Below are positions 50,588 through 60,929 of a DNA stretch of 64,000 nucleotides, piece by piece (the stretch's first letter is position 1; each line of letters opens with the position of its first letter). The notes below the pieces were generated by a model, which worked only from the letters and a program-made list of their open reading frames with translations, was not told the DNA's origin and did no database searches. The stretch covers positions 60,724-124,723 of the forward strand of contig NZ_JAUXOV010000071.1 of the NCBI RefSeq assembly GCF_030684215.1, in the 5' to 3' direction. The position numbers were made by a program, and so were the translations under genes. The DNA comes from Pseudotabrizicola sp. (lineage in GTDB: Bacteria; Pseudomonadota; Alphaproteobacteria; Rhodobacterales; Rhodobacteraceae).

Positions 50588-51706
50588 TCACACGCGCATC
50601 GGCATGACCACATAGATTGCGCTTGTGTCATTCCCTTCGCGCATCAATGTCGGATCGCCCGAAGAGTTGAACAGGAACACAGCATTTTCCCGGTCCACCT
50701 GGCTTGCGATTTCCAGCAGATATTTGGCGTTGAACCCGATCTCAAGCCGCTCGTCGCTATAGGCAACTGCCAACTCTTCTTCGGCCGCACCTGAATCCGG
50801 TGCATTGACTGACAGGATCAGCCGATCCTCATCCAAAGACAGCTTCACGGCACGCGACCGCTCGCTCGACACTGTGGCAACGCGGTCCACCGCCTTGGCA
50901 AACTCGCTCGCGTCCACTTCCAGCCGCCGGGTGTTTCCGGTCGGAATCACACGGGTATAGTCAGGAAAGGTGCCATCGATGACTTTTGACGTCAAAGTGA
51001 TGGCCGGGGTGGCAAAGCGGATTTTTGTCTCGCTGACCGAAACGGCGATGGTCGCCTCGTCATCATCAAGCAGCTTGCGCAGTTCGTTCACGGTCTTGCG
51101 CGGCACAATCACGCCCGGCATTCCCGTCGCGCCATCGGGCAACGCCGCATCAATCCGTGCCAGACGGTGTCCGTCGGTCGCCACGGCACGCAGCACCGGA
51201 CCATCTTCACCGGTCGAGACATGCAGATACACGCCGTTCAGGTAATAGCGCGTCTCTTCCGTCGAAATCGCAAACTTTGCCTTGTCGAACAAACGACGCA
51301 ACGCCGGAGCCGGGGCGGAAAAATTCGATGAATATTCCGACGTCGCCATCACCGGGAAATCTTCTTTCGGCAGCGTCGCAAGGCTGAACGACGAGCGCCC
51401 CGCCATAATCGACAGCCGCCCCGAGGCCGGGTCTTCGGTCAGGTTGACCAGTGCGCCATCGGGCAATTTGCGCACGATCTCATGCAGCATCACTGCAGAA
51501 ACCGTGGTTGCGCCCGGCCGTTCCACAACTGCGGCAGCGCGGTCCAGAACCTCAATATCCAGATCGGTGGCCCGGAACGACACCTGCGCGCCTTCTGCCT
51601 CTATCAGCACATTGGCCAAAATCGGAATGGTGTTGCGGCGCTCTACAACGGACTGGGCCTGCGCAAGGGCCTTCAACAATGTGCCACGTTCTATCGAAAG
51701 CTTCAT
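50588..51706 (-). CDS. dnaN: DNA polymerase III beta clamp
   Basis: Sliding clamp, 372 residues, three repeated domains; begins MKLSIERGTLLKALAQAQSVVERRNTIPIL and ends VVMPMRV, both characteristic. GGGGGATG precedes the ATG. Interacts with HolA, ImuB and DnaE2 encoded elsewhere in this window. Confidence 0.98.
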   Translation of the reverse strand: MKLSIERGTLLKALAQAQSVVERRNTIPILANVLIEAEGAQVSFRATDLDIEVLDRAAAVVERPGATTVSAVMLHEIVRKLPDGALVNLTEDPASGRLSIMAGRSSFSLATLPKEDFPVMATSEYSSNFSAPAPALRRLFDKAKFAISTEETRYYLNGVYLHVSTGEDGPVLRAVATDGHRLARIDAALPDGATGMPGVIVPRKTVNELRKLLDDDEATIAVSVSETKIRFATPAITLTSKVIDGTFPDYTRVIPTGNTRRLEVDASEFAKAVDRVATVSSERSRAVKLSLDEDRLILSVNAPDSGAAEEELAVAYSDERLEIGFNAKYLLEIASQVDRENAVFLFNSSGDPTLMREGNDTSAIYVVMPMRV

Positions 51707-51929
51707 CTTACATCCCCCTGTCGGGCCGATTTAGGGACGCCGACATTACCCGTTTCTTACGGGTTCACAAGTGTTTGTCAGACTTTGTGGGGCTTTGCCA
51801 GCAAGGTCAAGGCCCACCCCGCAACACCCCGTCCGGCATTTATTCCCTTGGGTTCGTCCACAGGAGAAATCCGTGCAAAGCTTTGAAATCAAGTTGCTTT
51901 ACGGATTGACCACTGGAAGCATCCAAAAA

Positions 51930-53294
51930 TCAGCTTTGCAAAAGCCGCTTCAAAAGCTGCACATCATCTGCCAGTTGCCCATCGCCCGTCATCAATTCCT
52001 CGATCTTGCGAATCCCATGCATGATCGTTGTATGATCCCGGCCCCCGAACCGACGGCCAATTTCCGGCAGACTGCGGCTGGTCATCTGCTTTGACAGATA
52101 CATCGCCACCTGACGTGGCCGCGCAATCGTCCGCAACCGTTTAGGCCCGATCATATCCGACAGCCGAACGTTGTAATGCTCGGCAACCTTGCGTTGGATT
52201 TCTTCAATCGTCAGGCGCTTTTCCGAAGACCGCAGAATATCGGACAGACATTCCTGAACCAGATCAAGGTTGATCTCTCGCCCGACAAGCGATGCAAAAG
52301 CAAACAGGCGCATCAGCGCACCTTCCAGCACGCGCACGTTGGTCGTGATCCGATGCGCCAGAAACTCCAGCACCCCCGGTGCCAAGGTCAGACCACGGTA
52401 TTGGTTGGAATAATGCTCCAGCTTGGATTGAAGGATGCCCAAGCGCAGTTCGTAATCGGTTGGATGCAGATCGACCACCAAGCCGCATTGCAGGCGCGAG
52501 CGGATGCGTTCCTCCAAATCCTTGATTTCTCCCGGCGCACGGTCAGCAGAAATAACGATCTGTTTGTTCTGATCAACCAGAGCGTTGAAGGTGTGAAAGA
52601 ACTCTTCCTGCGTGCTGTCCTTGCCTGCGATGAATTGCACGTCGTCAACCATCAGTACGTCAACAGACCGGAACAACTCTTTGAAATCCATGATCTGGCG
52701 ATCGCGCAATGCCTGAACAAAGCGATACATGAACTGCTCGGCTGACAGATACAGCACGTGCAAATCGGGACGGCTCACTTTCAATTCGTGCGCGATAGCG
52801 TGCATCAAATGGGTTTTGCCCAGACCAACGCCACCGTAAAGAAACAGCGGGTTGAATGTCACGGGTCCGCCCTCTGCCACCCGGCGGGCAGCAGCATGGG
52901 CAAGCTCGTTCGGCTTGCCGACCACGAAATTGTCAAAGGTAAAGCGCTGCTCAAGCTGTGCTCCGCTGACCTCATCCGTACCGTTCACGCGGGCGCGCCC
53001 AGCCTTTGCGGCCGGACGGGCAGCCGGTTTGGTGGCCGCAGACCGCTCTGCCGCTGCGCCCACGGTGAATTCCACGCGCTCGACAGGAGATCCAGCAACA
53101 GCGAGCTGACCACGAATATGGTCGGCAAAATTGCGCGAGACCCAATCGCCGAAGAATGTTGTCGGCACCTCAAAACTGGCGACGCCGTTTCTCAGATGCG
53201 ACAAACGAAGTGGCTCAATCCATGTAGTGTAGTTATTTTTACCAACCCTCTTGATCAGCTCTTCCCGAACCTGTCCCCACGTGTCGTTCGTCAT
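51930..53294 (-). CDS. dnaA: Chromosomal replication initiator DnaA
   Basis: Initiates replication by binding DnaA boxes. The 454-residue product has the N-terminal helicase-loading domain (WGQVREELIKRVGKNNYTTWIEPL), AAA+ Walker A GGVGLGKTHLMHA and Walker B DVLMVDDVQFIAGKDS, and the C-terminal DNA-binding signature RFGGRDHTTIMHGIRKIEEL. The 223-base gap to dnaN holds no gene. No DnaA-box array is seen here, so oriC is not evident. Confidence 0.98.
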   Translation of the reverse strand: MTNDTWGQVREELIKRVGKNNYTTWIEPLRLSHLRNGVASFEVPTTFFGDWVSRNFADHIRGQLAVAGSPVERVEFTVGAAAERSAATKPAARPAAKAGRARVNGTDEVSGAQLEQRFTFDNFVVGKPNELAHAAARRVAEGGPVTFNPLFLYGGVGLGKTHLMHAIAHELKVSRPDLHVLYLSAEQFMYRFVQALRDRQIMDFKELFRSVDVLMVDDVQFIAGKDSTQEEFFHTFNALVDQNKQIVISADRAPGEIKDLEERIRSRLQCGLVVDLHPTDYELRLGILQSKLEHYSNQYRGLTLAPGVLEFLAHRITTNVRVLEGALMRLFAFASLVGREINLDLVQECLSDILRSSEKRLTIEEIQRKVAEHYNVRLSDMIGPKRLRTIARPRQVAMYLSKQMTSRSLPEIGRRFGGRDHTTIMHGIRKIEELMTGDGQLADDVQLLKRLLQS

Positions 53295-53765
53295 TCGTTT
53301 TGACCTGTTTTTATTTGCCCGCCACTTCCGGTCCCCCGGTCAGGCTTGTTTCCCACACACACCTTGCAAACCCCATCGCTTAGGATTTTCCGCTCCGTTA
53401 CAAATACGAAAGCGGCCGACCCGTAACGGATCAGACAAGGACACATCACAGAACCACGAAACTGGCCCTGCAAGGCCAGCTCCATCGAACCACCTGAGTG
53501 CGGAATAGACCGCAGACAGCACAACGCATTGATCATTCATACAAATTGTTAGGCAAAGCTGGCAGCAAGGCCCAACAGTTCGTTGTGCAAGATCGCGTTA
53601 TGTCCCCCAAGACGAAGTGAATCACCTCGCGAAGCTAGCAAGCTGGCACTGACCTTCGCAACTGAACTATTAAGTTGACACAGGTTTGCCATCAGCGAAT
53701 CCGGCGGCTCTGGCAAATCGGCAACGTGCGGCCTGAAAAGTGCCTGAAAACTTGGGCAGGGCATG
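53295..53765. promoter_or_regulatory. Upstream region of dnaA (no gene)
   Basis: About 470 bases precede dnaA without a supported gene. It must carry the dnaA promoter. Two GAATC (CcrM) sites are at 53619-53623 and 53697-53701, and a TGGCC/GGCCA inverted pair is near 53464. No perfect DnaA box is present on either strand. Confidence 0.5.
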
Positions 53766-53795
53766 AAAAAAGGGCGCCCCTTGCTCAGGGCGCCC
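53766..53795 (-). terminator. Rho-independent terminator of rpsT
   Basis: On the minus strand GGGCGCCC pairs with GGGCGCCC (self-complementary arms, 8-base loop), followed by six T, 25 bases after the rpsT stop. Confidence 0.88.
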
Positions 53796-53820
53796 TTGAC
53801 ACAAAATTGAAAAGAACGAC

Positions 53821-54096
53821 TCAGGCAGCCGGGGTCGACAAAGCCTTCACGCGCGACGACAGGCGCGAGATTTTGCGCGACACGGTGTTCTTGTGCAGCA
53901 CACCTTTCGTCACACCACGGGCCAGTTCTGGCTGGGCGTTTTTCAGCGCTTCAACAGCAGCTTCGGAGTTTCCCGACGCAATCGCTTCTTCAACTTTACG
54001 GACAAAGGTACGGATACGCGAACGACGCGCCTTGTTCACGGCATAGCGCGCTTCGGATTGGCGGGCGCGTTTTTTGGACTGTTCAGTATTTGCCAT
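53821..54096 (-). CDS. rpsT: 30S ribosomal protein S20
   Basis: A 91-residue basic protein starting [39 protein letters not shown], the S20 pattern. The start follows a purine-rich leader. The order rpsT-dnaA is common in alphaproteobacteria. Confidence 0.96.
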   Translation of the reverse strand: MANTEQSKKRARQSEARYAVNKARRSRIRTFVRKVEEAIASGNSEAAVEALKNAQPELARGVTKGVLHKNTVSRKISRLSSRVKALSTPAA

Positions 54097-54250
54097 TGTT
54101 GTGGCCTTTCTTGGGTCTGATTCAATGCGATCGCACGAAAGCCCCAAGACCCCACTTTAAAGGAGGGGATGATTCTTGCCTAAGCGGGCCCACGCGCATG
54201 TGGGGCGGCGTATAAGATGATTTGATCCGAAAGAAAACAGAAAATTCGGC

Positions 54251-55027
54251 TTATTTGTCGCGGAACTGCGGCTGGCGCTTCTCAAGGAAGGCGGCCATCC
54301 CCTCTTTCTGATCTTCGGTGGCAAACATCGAATGGAAGACGCGGCGTTCAAACAGCAACCCTTCGGCCAGGCTGGTTTCCTGCGCCCTGTTCACGCATTC
54401 CTTGACCGCCATCGAAGACAACAGCGACTTTTCGACGATCTTTTGAGCAATTTTCATCACCTCGGTTATCAGATCCTTGGCTGGAAACACCCGGCTGACG
54501 AGACCACAGCGCTCGGCCTCGGCGGCATCCATGAAGCGGCCTGTCAGATGCATATCCATCGACTTTGATTTGCCAACAAACCGCGTCAGACGCTGGGTGC
54601 CGCCCATGCCAGCCACGATCCCAAGGTTGATTTCGGGCTGACCAAACTTCGCAGTGTCCGCAGCAATGATGAAATCGCTCAGCATCGCCAGCTCGCAGCC
54701 GCCGCCAAGGCAATAGCCTGATACGGCAGCCACAATCGGCTTGCGCACCCGGCCGATCTTTTCTGCTTCAACACCAAAGAGGTTGTCGAAATAAACATCC
54801 GTAAAGGATTTTTCGGCCATTTCCTTGACATCGGCACCAGCTGCAAAGGCCTTTTCCGATCCGGTCAGCACAATCACACGCACATTATCATCGGCGTCGG
54901 CGGCCTGCAGCGCGTTGGCCAACTCTTTCATCAGCTTGGAATTCAGCGCGTTCAGCGCATCGGGGCGGTTCAGCCGGATCAGGGAAACATAGTCCTCGAC
55001 CTCGACGATCAACGTTTCATAGGCCAT
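54251..55027 (-). CDS. Enoyl-CoA hydratase/isomerase family protein
   Basis: Crotonase-fold enzyme of fatty acid beta-oxidation or a related CoA pathway, 258 residues. Active-site segments AAGADVKEM (oxyanion), [11 protein letters not shown] and [17 protein letters not shown] carry the two catalytic glutamates of true hydratases. It lies between rpsT and mutM. Confidence 0.93.
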   Translation of the reverse strand: MAYETLIVEVEDYVSLIRLNRPDALNALNSKLMKELANALQAADADDNVRVIVLTGSEKAFAAGADVKEMAEKSFTDVYFDNLFGVEAEKIGRVRKPIVAAVSGYCLGGGCELAMLSDFIIAADTAKFGQPEINLGIVAGMGGTQRLTRFVGKSKSMDMHLTGRFMDAAEAERCGLVSRVFPAKDLITEVMKIAQKIVEKSLLSSMAVKECVNRAQETSLAEGLLFERRVFHSMFATEDQKEGMAAFLEKRQPQFRDK

Positions 55028-55087
55028 GTGCGGGCTCCAGGGTTGGGCTTTGACCTGACTCCTAGCAGCATCTTGTCTGATGGCAAG

Positions 55088-55939
55088 TCAGCGCTGACAT
55101 ACAGGGCAATAGAAAGATGATCGGCCAGATTGCACAATCCGCCCCACAGTTGCGCCACAACCTAGGGTCACGCAGGGCTTGCCTTCGCGGTCGTAAACCT
55201 GAAAACTGTGCTGGAAATAGCCAAGCTCGCCATCGGCTTGCCGGAAATCGCGCAGGCTGCTGCCGCCAGCCTCAATCGCCTCGGCCAACACCTCCCGAAT
55301 GATCGGGACAAGGGCCGCCACTTGCCCCGCGCGCAGATTGCCCGCTTTTGTCTGAGGCGCAATGCGGGCGCGATATAGCGTTTCGCAGACATAGATATTA
55401 CCCAGTCCCGCCACAATATGCTGATCCAGAAGCGCCGATTTGATCGGCGTGTTTCGACCCTTAAGCCGCGCGGCGAGATAGGGTTCATCAAAGGTGTTGC
55501 CCAAAGGCTCTGGCCCCAGTGACGAAAGCAATGGGTGCGATTCTGCAGTTGCGGTTGGCATCAAATCCATTGCGCCAAAGCGGCGCGCGTCGTTAAAGGT
55601 AATTCGTGCACCTCCGTCCATGTCCAGCACAACATGGTCGTGCTTTTTCGGCGCGGGATGATCGTGGTGAAAGGTGCCAAGCATCTGGCCCGAGATCAGC
55701 ATACGCCCTGACATGCCAAGGTGTATAAGCAACGTCTCATCTGTGGACAGATCGGCGAGTATGTACTTGGACCGCCGTCGCAGCGCAGTCACGCGGGCAC
55801 CAGATAGCCGCCCTGCCATTCCTGCGGGAAACGGCCAGCGCAAACCTTCACGGTTCACAGCGGCTTGCGTGATCACACGCCCCTCCATCACCGGCACAAG
55901 TCCGCGACGCACTGTTTCAACCTCGGGCAGTTCGGGCAT
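55088..55939 (-). CDS. mutM: Formamidopyrimidine-DNA glycosylase MutM
   Basis: Excises 8-oxoguanine. Starts [14 protein letters not shown] (Pro2 nucleophile after Met removal), 283 residues, with the lysine of [36 protein letters not shown], and a C-terminal zinc finger whose first pair reads CVTLGC (four residues between cysteines) and whose second is CPVC in [14 protein letters not shown]. It is divergent from ubiE. Confidence 0.96.
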   Translation of the reverse strand: MPELPEVETVRRGLVPVMEGRVITQAAVNREGLRWPFPAGMAGRLSGARVTALRRRSKYILADLSTDETLLIHLGMSGRMLISGQMLGTFHHDHPAPKKHDHVVLDMDGGARITFNDARRFGAMDLMPTATAESHPLLSSLGPEPLGNTFDEPYLAARLKGRNTPIKSALLDQHIVAGLGNIYVCETLYRARIAPQTKAGNLRAGQVAALVPIIREVLAEAIEAGGSSLRDFRQADGELGYFQHSFQVYDREGKPCVTLGCGATVGRIVQSGRSSFYCPVCQR

Positions 55940-56075
55940 GTCTTGGGTGTTCCTGTGTTTTGCGCGTCCTATCGCGAACGTGGCCCGAAGTCATGCCCCC
56001 CCGGACAGGGTGGCGCATTGCAGCCGCGCGGATGCGCCCTATAAGAAGACTCGCAGGCAATAAAGGGCAAGGCCC

Positions 56076-56828
56076 ATGACCGAAGACGACAGAGGCACGA
56101 CGCATTTCGGCTATCAGACCGTACCCGAGGGCGACAAGGCCGGAATGGTGCACGGCGTCTTTACGCGCGTGGCCAACAAATATGACATCATGAACGACCT
56201 GATGTCGGGCGGCGTCCACCGTTTGTGGAAAGACGCGATGATGGACTGGCTTGCGCCAAGGCCAGGCCAGCGCCTACTGGATGTGGCTGGCGGCACCGGC
56301 GATGTGGCCTTCCGCTTTCTGAACCGTGCGCCGGGGGCCAGTGCCGTGGTGTGCGACTTGACAGAATCGATGCTGATCGCCGGACGGCAACGGGCGGAGG
56401 CAGACAGCATGGCCGACCGGTTGGGCTGGGTTGTGGGAGATGCAATGGCATTGCCGTTCGAGTCCAACAGCTTTGATGTCTACACCATCAGTTTTGGCAT
56501 CCGCAATGTAACACGGGTTGCCGATGCGCTGTCCGAAGCCTACCGCGTGCTGCGTCCCGGCGGGCGGTTGATGGTGCTGGAGTTCAGCCAGATCCCCAAT
56601 GATCTGATGCAGAAAGCCTATGACTTGTATTCGTTCAACGTCATCCCGCTGATGGGGCAGATCGTTGCAGGCGACCGCGACAGCTATCAGTATCTGGTCG
56701 AAAGTATCCGCAAATTCCCCGATCAGGAAAATTTTGCCACGATGATACGGCAGGCGGGCTTTGATCAAGTGAAATACCGCAATCAAACCATGGGCATCGC
56801 TGCCCTTCATTCCGGGTGGAAGCTTTAA
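56076..56828 (+). CDS. ubiE: Ubiquinone/menaquinone C-methyltransferase UbiE
   Basis: SAM-dependent methyltransferase of ubiquinone synthesis, 250 residues. [22 protein letters not shown] and [18 protein letters not shown] are family signatures, followed by [33 protein letters not shown]. Its stop abuts the ubiB GTG. Confidence 0.95.
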   Translation: MTEDDRGTTHFGYQTVPEGDKAGMVHGVFTRVANKYDIMNDLMSGGVHRLWKDAMMDWLAPRPGQRLLDVAGGTGDVAFRFLNRAPGASAVVCDLTESMLIAGRQRAEADSMADRLGWVVGDAMALPFESNSFDVYTISFGIRNVTRVADALSEAYRVLRPGGRLMVLEFSQIPNDLMQKAYDLYSFNVIPLMGQIVAGDRDSYQYLVESIRKFPDQENFATMIRQAGFDQVKYRNQTMGIAALHSGWKL

Positions 56829-58358
56829 GTGCGTGGTCCCCACAACATCTGGCGGCTGATCCGCACCCTTGCAACACTGGAACGCACCGGTGCCATTGGT
56901 GTGGTGCTGGAGGCGTTTCGCGCCCCGCCCGGCCTAAGATTCGCCGCGCGGATTCTGGGGTGGCCGTTCAAACCGCTGGGGTTGCGCGGCGACCCTGGCC
57001 TGCCCCCCGCGACCCGTGCGCTGACCGCGCTTGGTCCGGCCTATATCAAATTCGGCCAGATCCTTTCGACCCGACCAGATGTAGTGGGCGACGAACTGGC
57101 ACTGCAACTGAAATATCTGCAGGACAAATTGCCGCCGTTCCCGATCGCGGTCGCCAAGAAAATGATCGAGGCCGAGCTGAGCATGCCGGTCGATCAGATG
57201 TTCCGCGAATTTTCAGAACCGGTCGCAGCAGCCTCTATCGCGCAGGTGCACAAGGCGTGGTTGGTCGAAGACGGGCGCGAGGTTGCGGTGAAAGTGCTGC
57301 GTCCCGGCATCGAGCGTGCGTTTCGCAAAGACATCGACGCCTTTTACTTTGCTGCACAGGCCATTGAATTCATTTCACCTTCGTCACGTCGCCTGCGGCC
57401 ACTGGATGTGATCCGCCATTTCGAGGGCGTGGTGATGGGCGAGCTGGATTTTCGGCTGGAATCCAGTGCGGCGGCCGAATTTGCCGCAAACACCGAAGGG
57501 GACGAAGGCTTTCAGGTGCCGCGGCCGATCTGGTTCTTGTCTGGCCGCAGCGTAATGACGCTGGACTGGGCCGAAGGCATTGGCCTGAATGACAATGACC
57601 TGATCGACGCAGCCGGACACGACCGCAAAGTGTTGGGCGCGCGGGTGTTGCAGCTGTTCCTGAACCACGCCCTGCGCGATGGATATTTTCACGCAGATAT
57701 GCACCAAGGCAACCTGAAAGTGGCCGCGAATGGCAACATCATTGCCTATGATTTCGGCATCATGGGGCGACTTGATGAATACACCCGGCGCGTCTACGCG
57801 GAAATTCTGTTTGGGTTCATCCGCAAAGACTATCGCCGGGTTGCCGAGGTGCATTTCGAGGCAGGCTACGTGCCCGCCGACAGGGATATCGACGAATTCG
57901 CGCGGGCACTCCGCGCGGTTGGCGAACCGATCTTTGGCATGGACGCCAGCCGGATATCCATGGCGCGACTTTTGGCCTATCTGTTTGAAGTTACAGAGCG
58001 TTTCGGCATGGAAACCCGGACAGAGCTGATCTTGCTTCAGCGCACGATGGTCGTGGTCGAAGGCGTTGCGCGCGGCCTCGATCCGCATATTAACATTTGG
58101 GAAGTCGCAAAGCCGATTGTTGAAGGCTACATCGCCAAAAACGTGGGCCCACGCGCGCTTTTGCGTGACCTTGCAAAAACGGTGCGGGTGCTGTCTCGCT
58201 TTGGGCCAAAGCTGCCGCAGATGGTCGAGAAAGCCTTGATCGCGCAGGCAGACGCTCCCGAGCCCGCGCAAACGAATCGGAATTGGTGGCCGGTCTGGAC
58301 TGGACTGACTGGCGCGGTGACGCTTGCAGCCGGTGTATGGCTGGGCACCTTGCTCTAG
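56829..58358 (+). CDS. ubiB: Ubiquinone biosynthesis ATPase/kinase-like protein UbiB
   Basis: Atypical (ABC1/ADCK) kinase-fold protein needed for ubiquinone synthesis. 509 residues starting with GTG. YIKFGQILSTRPDVVGDELALQLKYLQDKLPPF is the KxGQ region; HADMHQGN, DFGIMG and AVKVLRPG mark the kinase-like core; a C-terminal hydrophobic helix (TGLTGAVTLAAGVWLGTLL) anchors it. It converges with flgD, overlapping by four bases. Confidence 0.95.
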   Translation: MRGPHNIWRLIRTLATLERTGAIGVVLEAFRAPPGLRFAARILGWPFKPLGLRGDPGLPPATRALTALGPAYIKFGQILSTRPDVVGDELALQLKYLQDKLPPFPIAVAKKMIEAELSMPVDQMFREFSEPVAAASIAQVHKAWLVEDGREVAVKVLRPGIERAFRKDIDAFYFAAQAIEFISPSSRRLRPLDVIRHFEGVVMGELDFRLESSAAAEFAANTEGDEGFQVPRPIWFLSGRSVMTLDWAEGIGLNDNDLIDAAGHDRKVLGARVLQLFLNHALRDGYFHADMHQGNLKVAANGNIIAYDFGIMGRLDEYTRRVYAEILFGFIRKDYRRVAEVHFEAGYVPADRDIDEFARALRAVGEPIFGMDASRISMARLLAYLFEVTERFGMETRTELILLQRTMVVVEGVARGLDPHINIWEVAKPIVEGYIAKNVGPRALLRDLAKTVRVLSRFGPKLPQMVEKALIAQADAPEPAQTNRNWWPVWTGLTGAVTLAAGVWLGTLL

Positions 58359-59059
58359 GTGCCAGTGCGTGGGACCGCCTGGTCGCGCGCACCGTTTGGT
58401 GGCACCCGCAGGGCGGTGATATCCGTGGCAAGAACCTCTATCCCGCCGCGCAGAACGAGTCTGGTGCCACCCGCGCCCCCCCGCGCCTCAACAATGGGGG
58501 CGTAATATTCAACGGGGGTCACCCGAAGCACCTCGCCCGCGTAATAGCTTTCAAGAAACACAGTGTATTGGCCGTTAGGAAGTGCCGCGCCGGTCGCATC
58601 AGTACCATGCCATTCGTAAGGGTCTGCTGATACCGGAATGTCCTCACGCGAGACGACTCGGCCCTGAGAATCCCGGACCACCAGAACGGCACGGTCTGCC
58701 GCAGCCACAGGGTTAGGAGACAGCGTCACCGGCGTTCCATCAACAAAGACCGGTGCGGCCGCCCGCGCTTCTTGTCCCACCCAGGCCGCAAGCTGTGCCA
58801 TGCCCAGCATACCAAACTGTGACTGCAGGCTTTCAAGCAGTTGATTGGTGCGCACAGCCTGCTCCACACCTGAAAACGTGGCGAGCTGAACCGCGTAATC
58901 TGCGGAATCGATCGGGTTCATCGGATCCTGATTTTGCATTTGTACCGTCAGCATTTTAAGAAACGTCTCAAAATCCGAACTTGCAAAAGCAGATTTAGTT
59001 TGTTGGGCCGCATAGGGTGATGTCGCTGAAGCGTTGTATTGCGCCGGAAGAATATTCAT
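58355..59059 (-). CDS. flgD: Flagellar hook assembly protein FlgD
   Basis: Caps the growing hook. 234 residues; FETFLKMLTVQMQNQDPMNPIDSADYAVQLATFSGVEQAVRTNQLL is the conserved FlgD N-terminal segment, followed by the FlgD Ig-like and Tudor-like domains (DPYEWHGTDATGAALPNGQYTVFL). It follows fliK by 12 bases. Confidence 0.93.
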   Translation of the reverse strand: MNILPAQYNASATSPYAAQQTKSAFASSDFETFLKMLTVQMQNQDPMNPIDSADYAVQLATFSGVEQAVRTNQLLESLQSQFGMLGMAQLAAWVGQEARAAAPVFVDGTPVTLSPNPVAAADRAVLVVRDSQGRVVSREDIPVSADPYEWHGTDATGAALPNGQYTVFLESYYAGEVLRVTPVEYYAPIVEARGGAGGTRLVLRGGIEVLATDITALRVPPNGARDQAVPRTGT

Positions 59060-59071
59060 CCTGATTTCCTT

Positions 59072-60529
59072 TCAAAGTCGCAGATCCAGCCGCCCGGCGC
59101 CCATCAAAGGCTGCGAGACGATCATGGAGGAAGTTTCCTCGATGAGAGGTGGAGCGGTGGCAGAGAGCTCCGGATTGGGGGACGTTTTGGATGGCGGTGG
59201 CCCGCGACGTGTCCAATCTCCAAAACTGAGGGACGGGTTACTGAAGCCCGACAGCCGCAGGTCATTCAACAGTTGTTCCCCATGACGTCGAATCAAGTCC
59301 ATCGCATCAGGTCGTTCGACATAGAGCGTGATGTGCAGCCGGTCGCCACCGGTCTTGATCTCAAACCGCACATTGCCAAGCTCTTCCGGCCGCAGGGTCA
59401 CTTCAACCGGACCGTCAACACCCCGTTGAACGATCTGCAGAATCGTTTGCGAAAGCTGCGGCGGCGGCACAGAAGGCGTGCTTCGCATCGGTATGGCAAA
59501 GTCAGAAAGTGCGGGAAATGCTTTGAAGGCACCAATATCTGCGTTGGAGAAATTGACATTGCCCGCCTCGGGCTTGGCGTCCTTTGCCAACGACACCAGC
59601 GGCAGGTCCTTTTGCAAAATCGGGTCCGGGCGTGCGATAAGTTTCATCTCAACGGTCGGAAGATCTGCGCTTGAGCCATGCGCCGCAGTCATCAAAAGAG
59701 AAGGCATTGCTGTTGGCGGCGGCCCAACATTCGCAACATCGCGCCCCTGTTGACTTGAGAGATAAGCCCGCAGCAGATCATTCCCCAGCGGCATCGAACG
59801 TGCAGACCGTGCCGCGTCACTGCCCTGCGGCATGTCCGCAGCTGTCGGTTCAACAGCACCGTCAACCCGTGCAAGATCAGCCGGCTTCGCCAGGGCTGTT
59901 GGCAGTTCATCTTCCGGCTTCGTTGGCAGAGTCGCCAGTTGCTTTTCCGGCAATCCGAAAAGAGGCTGCGCGGAAGAAGTGTACAATAGGGGTAGGGCCG
60001 CTTGATAGGACGACAAAATTTCTGAACGGTTGGCCTGATGTGAACCCAATTCACCTTCTTCGGCCAATTGTGTCGTTGCGGGCAGCAACCAGTTATCTGG
60101 CGTGGGAACGCCGCCCTTGATGATCGGCCCGGCGTTCGCTTCTGGCCCATGTTGCCGTATCTGAGGCAACTGGTCAGACCTGAAAACCATCGTTTCTGGA
60201 TCATCACTCACAGTCATGGACGCCATTTGCAAAGGTAGCACCAAATCGCCGACCGCTAAAGGCATGGCGGCATCCGACGCCACATCTACGCTGCCAACTT
60301 CATCCACAGTTTCATATACTTTTTCAGTCGGATTATTCCCGTCCGCTGCAGAGTTTGATGCCCTCTCGGCTGGGACTTGACGGCTCGACGGTGCGGCTTC
60401 TGTCGCCTGACCGACAGCCGCGACCACAATGTCAACAATCAGCGCCGCAAATTCGGCTCCGCACTCTGGCATGGGGTTTGCATCCACATGCAATTGCGCA
60501 GGACGGAAGGTGTTGGGGGCGATTTGCAT
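59072..60529 (-). CDS. fliK: Flagellar hook-length control protein FliK
   Basis: Secreted ruler that sets hook length and interacts with FlhB. 485 residues, mostly low-complexity Pro/Ser/Ala-rich, with the conserved FliK C-terminal domain (VEVTLRPEELGNVRFEIKTGGDRLHITLYVERPDAMDLIRRHGEQLLNDLRLSGF). I chose the ATG of MQIAPNTFRPAQL; a TTG six codons upstream is possible. Divergent from the rod-binding gene. Confidence 0.9.
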   Translation of the reverse strand: MQIAPNTFRPAQLHVDANPMPECGAEFAALIVDIVVAAVGQATEAAPSSRQVPAERASNSAADGNNPTEKVYETVDEVGSVDVASDAAMPLAVGDLVLPLQMASMTVSDDPETMVFRSDQLPQIRQHGPEANAGPIIKGGVPTPDNWLLPATTQLAEEGELGSHQANRSEILSSYQAALPLLYTSSAQPLFGLPEKQLATLPTKPEDELPTALAKPADLARVDGAVEPTAADMPQGSDAARSARSMPLGNDLLRAYLSSQQGRDVANVGPPPTAMPSLLMTAAHGSSADLPTVEMKLIARPDPILQKDLPLVSLAKDAKPEAGNVNFSNADIGAFKAFPALSDFAIPMRSTPSVPPPQLSQTILQIVQRGVDGPVEVTLRPEELGNVRFEIKTGGDRLHITLYVERPDAMDLIRRHGEQLLNDLRLSGFSNPSLSFGDWTRRGPPPSKTSPNPELSATAPPLIEETSSMIVSQPLMGAGRLDLRL

Positions 60530-60641
60530 TCTGCATGTCCGGGCCAATGGGGTTTAACCCAAGAAATGAACGAAATTGCTTACCGACTATTTACCCAAAA
60601 CGCAGATATTCAGAACAATTCAAACAAAACGGAGCACTGCA

Positions 60642-60929
60642 ATGCAACTCGAACCAATGCTGACCACCGCCGCTGGCCTGTCTTCACAGCATAGTCAGCT
60701 CTTTGAAAAGGCAAAAGAAATGGAAGTCCTTTTCCTAGCAGAAATGCTGTCTCATGCCGGACTTGGGAACCCATCGCAACAGTTTGGCGGCGGTATCGGT
60801 GAGGAGCAATTCTCATCCTTCCTGCGAAACGCTCAAGCCCGCAACATGGTTGAAAAAGGCGGATTGGGTCTGGCGCAAACGATTTTTGCGTCTTTGGTTA
60901 AGTCTGAGGAGGCACGCCATGCCCGGTAG
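60642..60929 (+). CDS. Rod-binding protein (FlgJ N-terminal domain type)
   Basis: A 95-residue protein with a GGAG site before the ATG. KAKEMEVLFLAEMLSHAGLGN and EEQFSSFLRNAQARNMVEKGGLGLAQTIF match the Rod-binding domain (PF10135). The FlgJ muramidase domain is absent; the separate transglycosylase at 40423 can supply it. Overlaps the next gene by 11 bases. Confidence 0.85.
   Translation: MQLEPMLTTAAGLSSQHSQLFEKAKEMEVLFLAEMLSHAGLGNPSQQFGGGIGEEQFSSFLRNAQARNMVEKGGLGLAQTIFASLVKSEEARHAR

Noticed and set aside
51707..51929. oriC between dnaA and dnaN
   Set aside because: No DnaA-box array or AT-rich unwinding element is visible; only partial matches such as GTCCACAG.
53640..53665. Sigma-54 promoter (TGGCAC near 53644)
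   Set aside because: The GG-to-GC distance is 11, not the required 10, and TTGC is changed to TTCG.
55100..55160. Altered zinc finger of MutM (CX4C instead of CX2C)
   Set aside because: All four cysteines are present and this spacing is probably usual for Rhodobacterales MutM, so I do not treat it as a defect.
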